Positions 63,904 to 64,000 of a stretch of 64,000 nucleotides of DNA are shown one piece after another. Origin of the DNA: Cristatella mucedo. Lineage: Eukaryota > Bryozoa > Phylactolaemata > Cristatellidae. Numbering within the stretch: the stretch's first letter is position 1; each line of letters opens with the position of its first letter. The notes under the pieces were generated by a model that was given only the letters and a program-made list of their open reading frames with translations, was not told the origin of the DNA and did no database searches. The translations under genes were made by a program, and so were the position numbers. The stretch lies in assembly GCA_009760855.2 (NCBI GenBank), contig WPIO01000032.1:132501-196500 (forward strand), in the 5' to 3' direction.

Positions 63904-64000
63904 CGGTTCGCCTTCACTGCAGCATATGCTAGAGAAATGAAGGTGTCAAGAACTGGAACATCAATAATTTAAAGGTAACCTGACTCAAAAAAATTAATAA

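Noticed and set aside
62878..63940. Long ORFs of Tyr/Ile and LPIGKWHY repeats
   Set aside because: They follow from the tandem repeat, overlap in three frames and are not expected to be genes.

Overview
This is a window of animal (metazoan) nuclear DNA. Coding exons are short and bounded by GT...AG splice sites with matching phases, introns are long, and most of the rest is decayed transposons, SINEs and microsatellites. There is no operon-like spacing, no ribosomal or true tRNA gene, and no bacterial feature. Both recognisable host genes are conserved across animals, so the species cannot be fixed. The repeat content (many L2-type LINEs ending in ATT repeats, tRNA-headed SINEs, a short-LTR Ty3/gypsy element, Tc1 and hAT DNA elements, very long AT and CGG tracts) suggests an invertebrate or non-mammalian animal.

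Two host genes are supported, facing each other. On the + strand (about 17.15-22.6 kb) lies a FAM78-family gene, assembled here from three exons whose phases agree at every junction. It has two possible 3' ends: a read-through stop followed by an intronic AATAAA, or a fourth exon that runs into a TA microsatellite. On the - strand (about 47.7-31.8 kb) lie the last exons of a long-chain fatty acid transport protein / acyl-CoA synthetase (SLC27A, FATP1/4-like). Eight exons are found. They cover the AMP-binding motif, the FATP signature and the stop codon. One small internal exon and the whole 5' part were not found.

Layout. 1-6.4 kb: AT-rich, with one decayed L2. 6.4-13.4 kb: L2 copies on both strands. 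13.6-13.9 kb: about 81 CGG repeats followed by 10 GCC repeats. 17.1-22.9 kb: the FAM78-like gene, whose introns hold a polypyrimidine tract, a non-autonomous hAT element, long TA repeats and a SINE. 23-31 kb: L2 copies, a second LINE family and tRNA-like SINE heads. 31.8-47.7 kb: the FATP gene, with a 342-bp-arm inverted repeat, a second hAT copy in the opposite orientation and several LINEs in its introns. 48-62 kb: a repeat graveyard with a Ty3/gypsy element that has both LTRs and carries two later insertions, two Tc1-like relics (one split by a LINE), and SINEs. 63.0-63.9 kb: a 19-copy minisatellite of a conserved roughly 32-bp core separated by variable TA runs.

The repeats show functional links. 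SINEs share a 3' tail with the L2 LINEs, as expected if the L2 enzyme copies them. A very short SINE-like element sits inside an L2 copy with a target-site duplication. The two hAT copies have terminal inverted repeats and 8-bp duplications, one of them perfect. All positions come from reading the sequence; no database search or alignment program was run.
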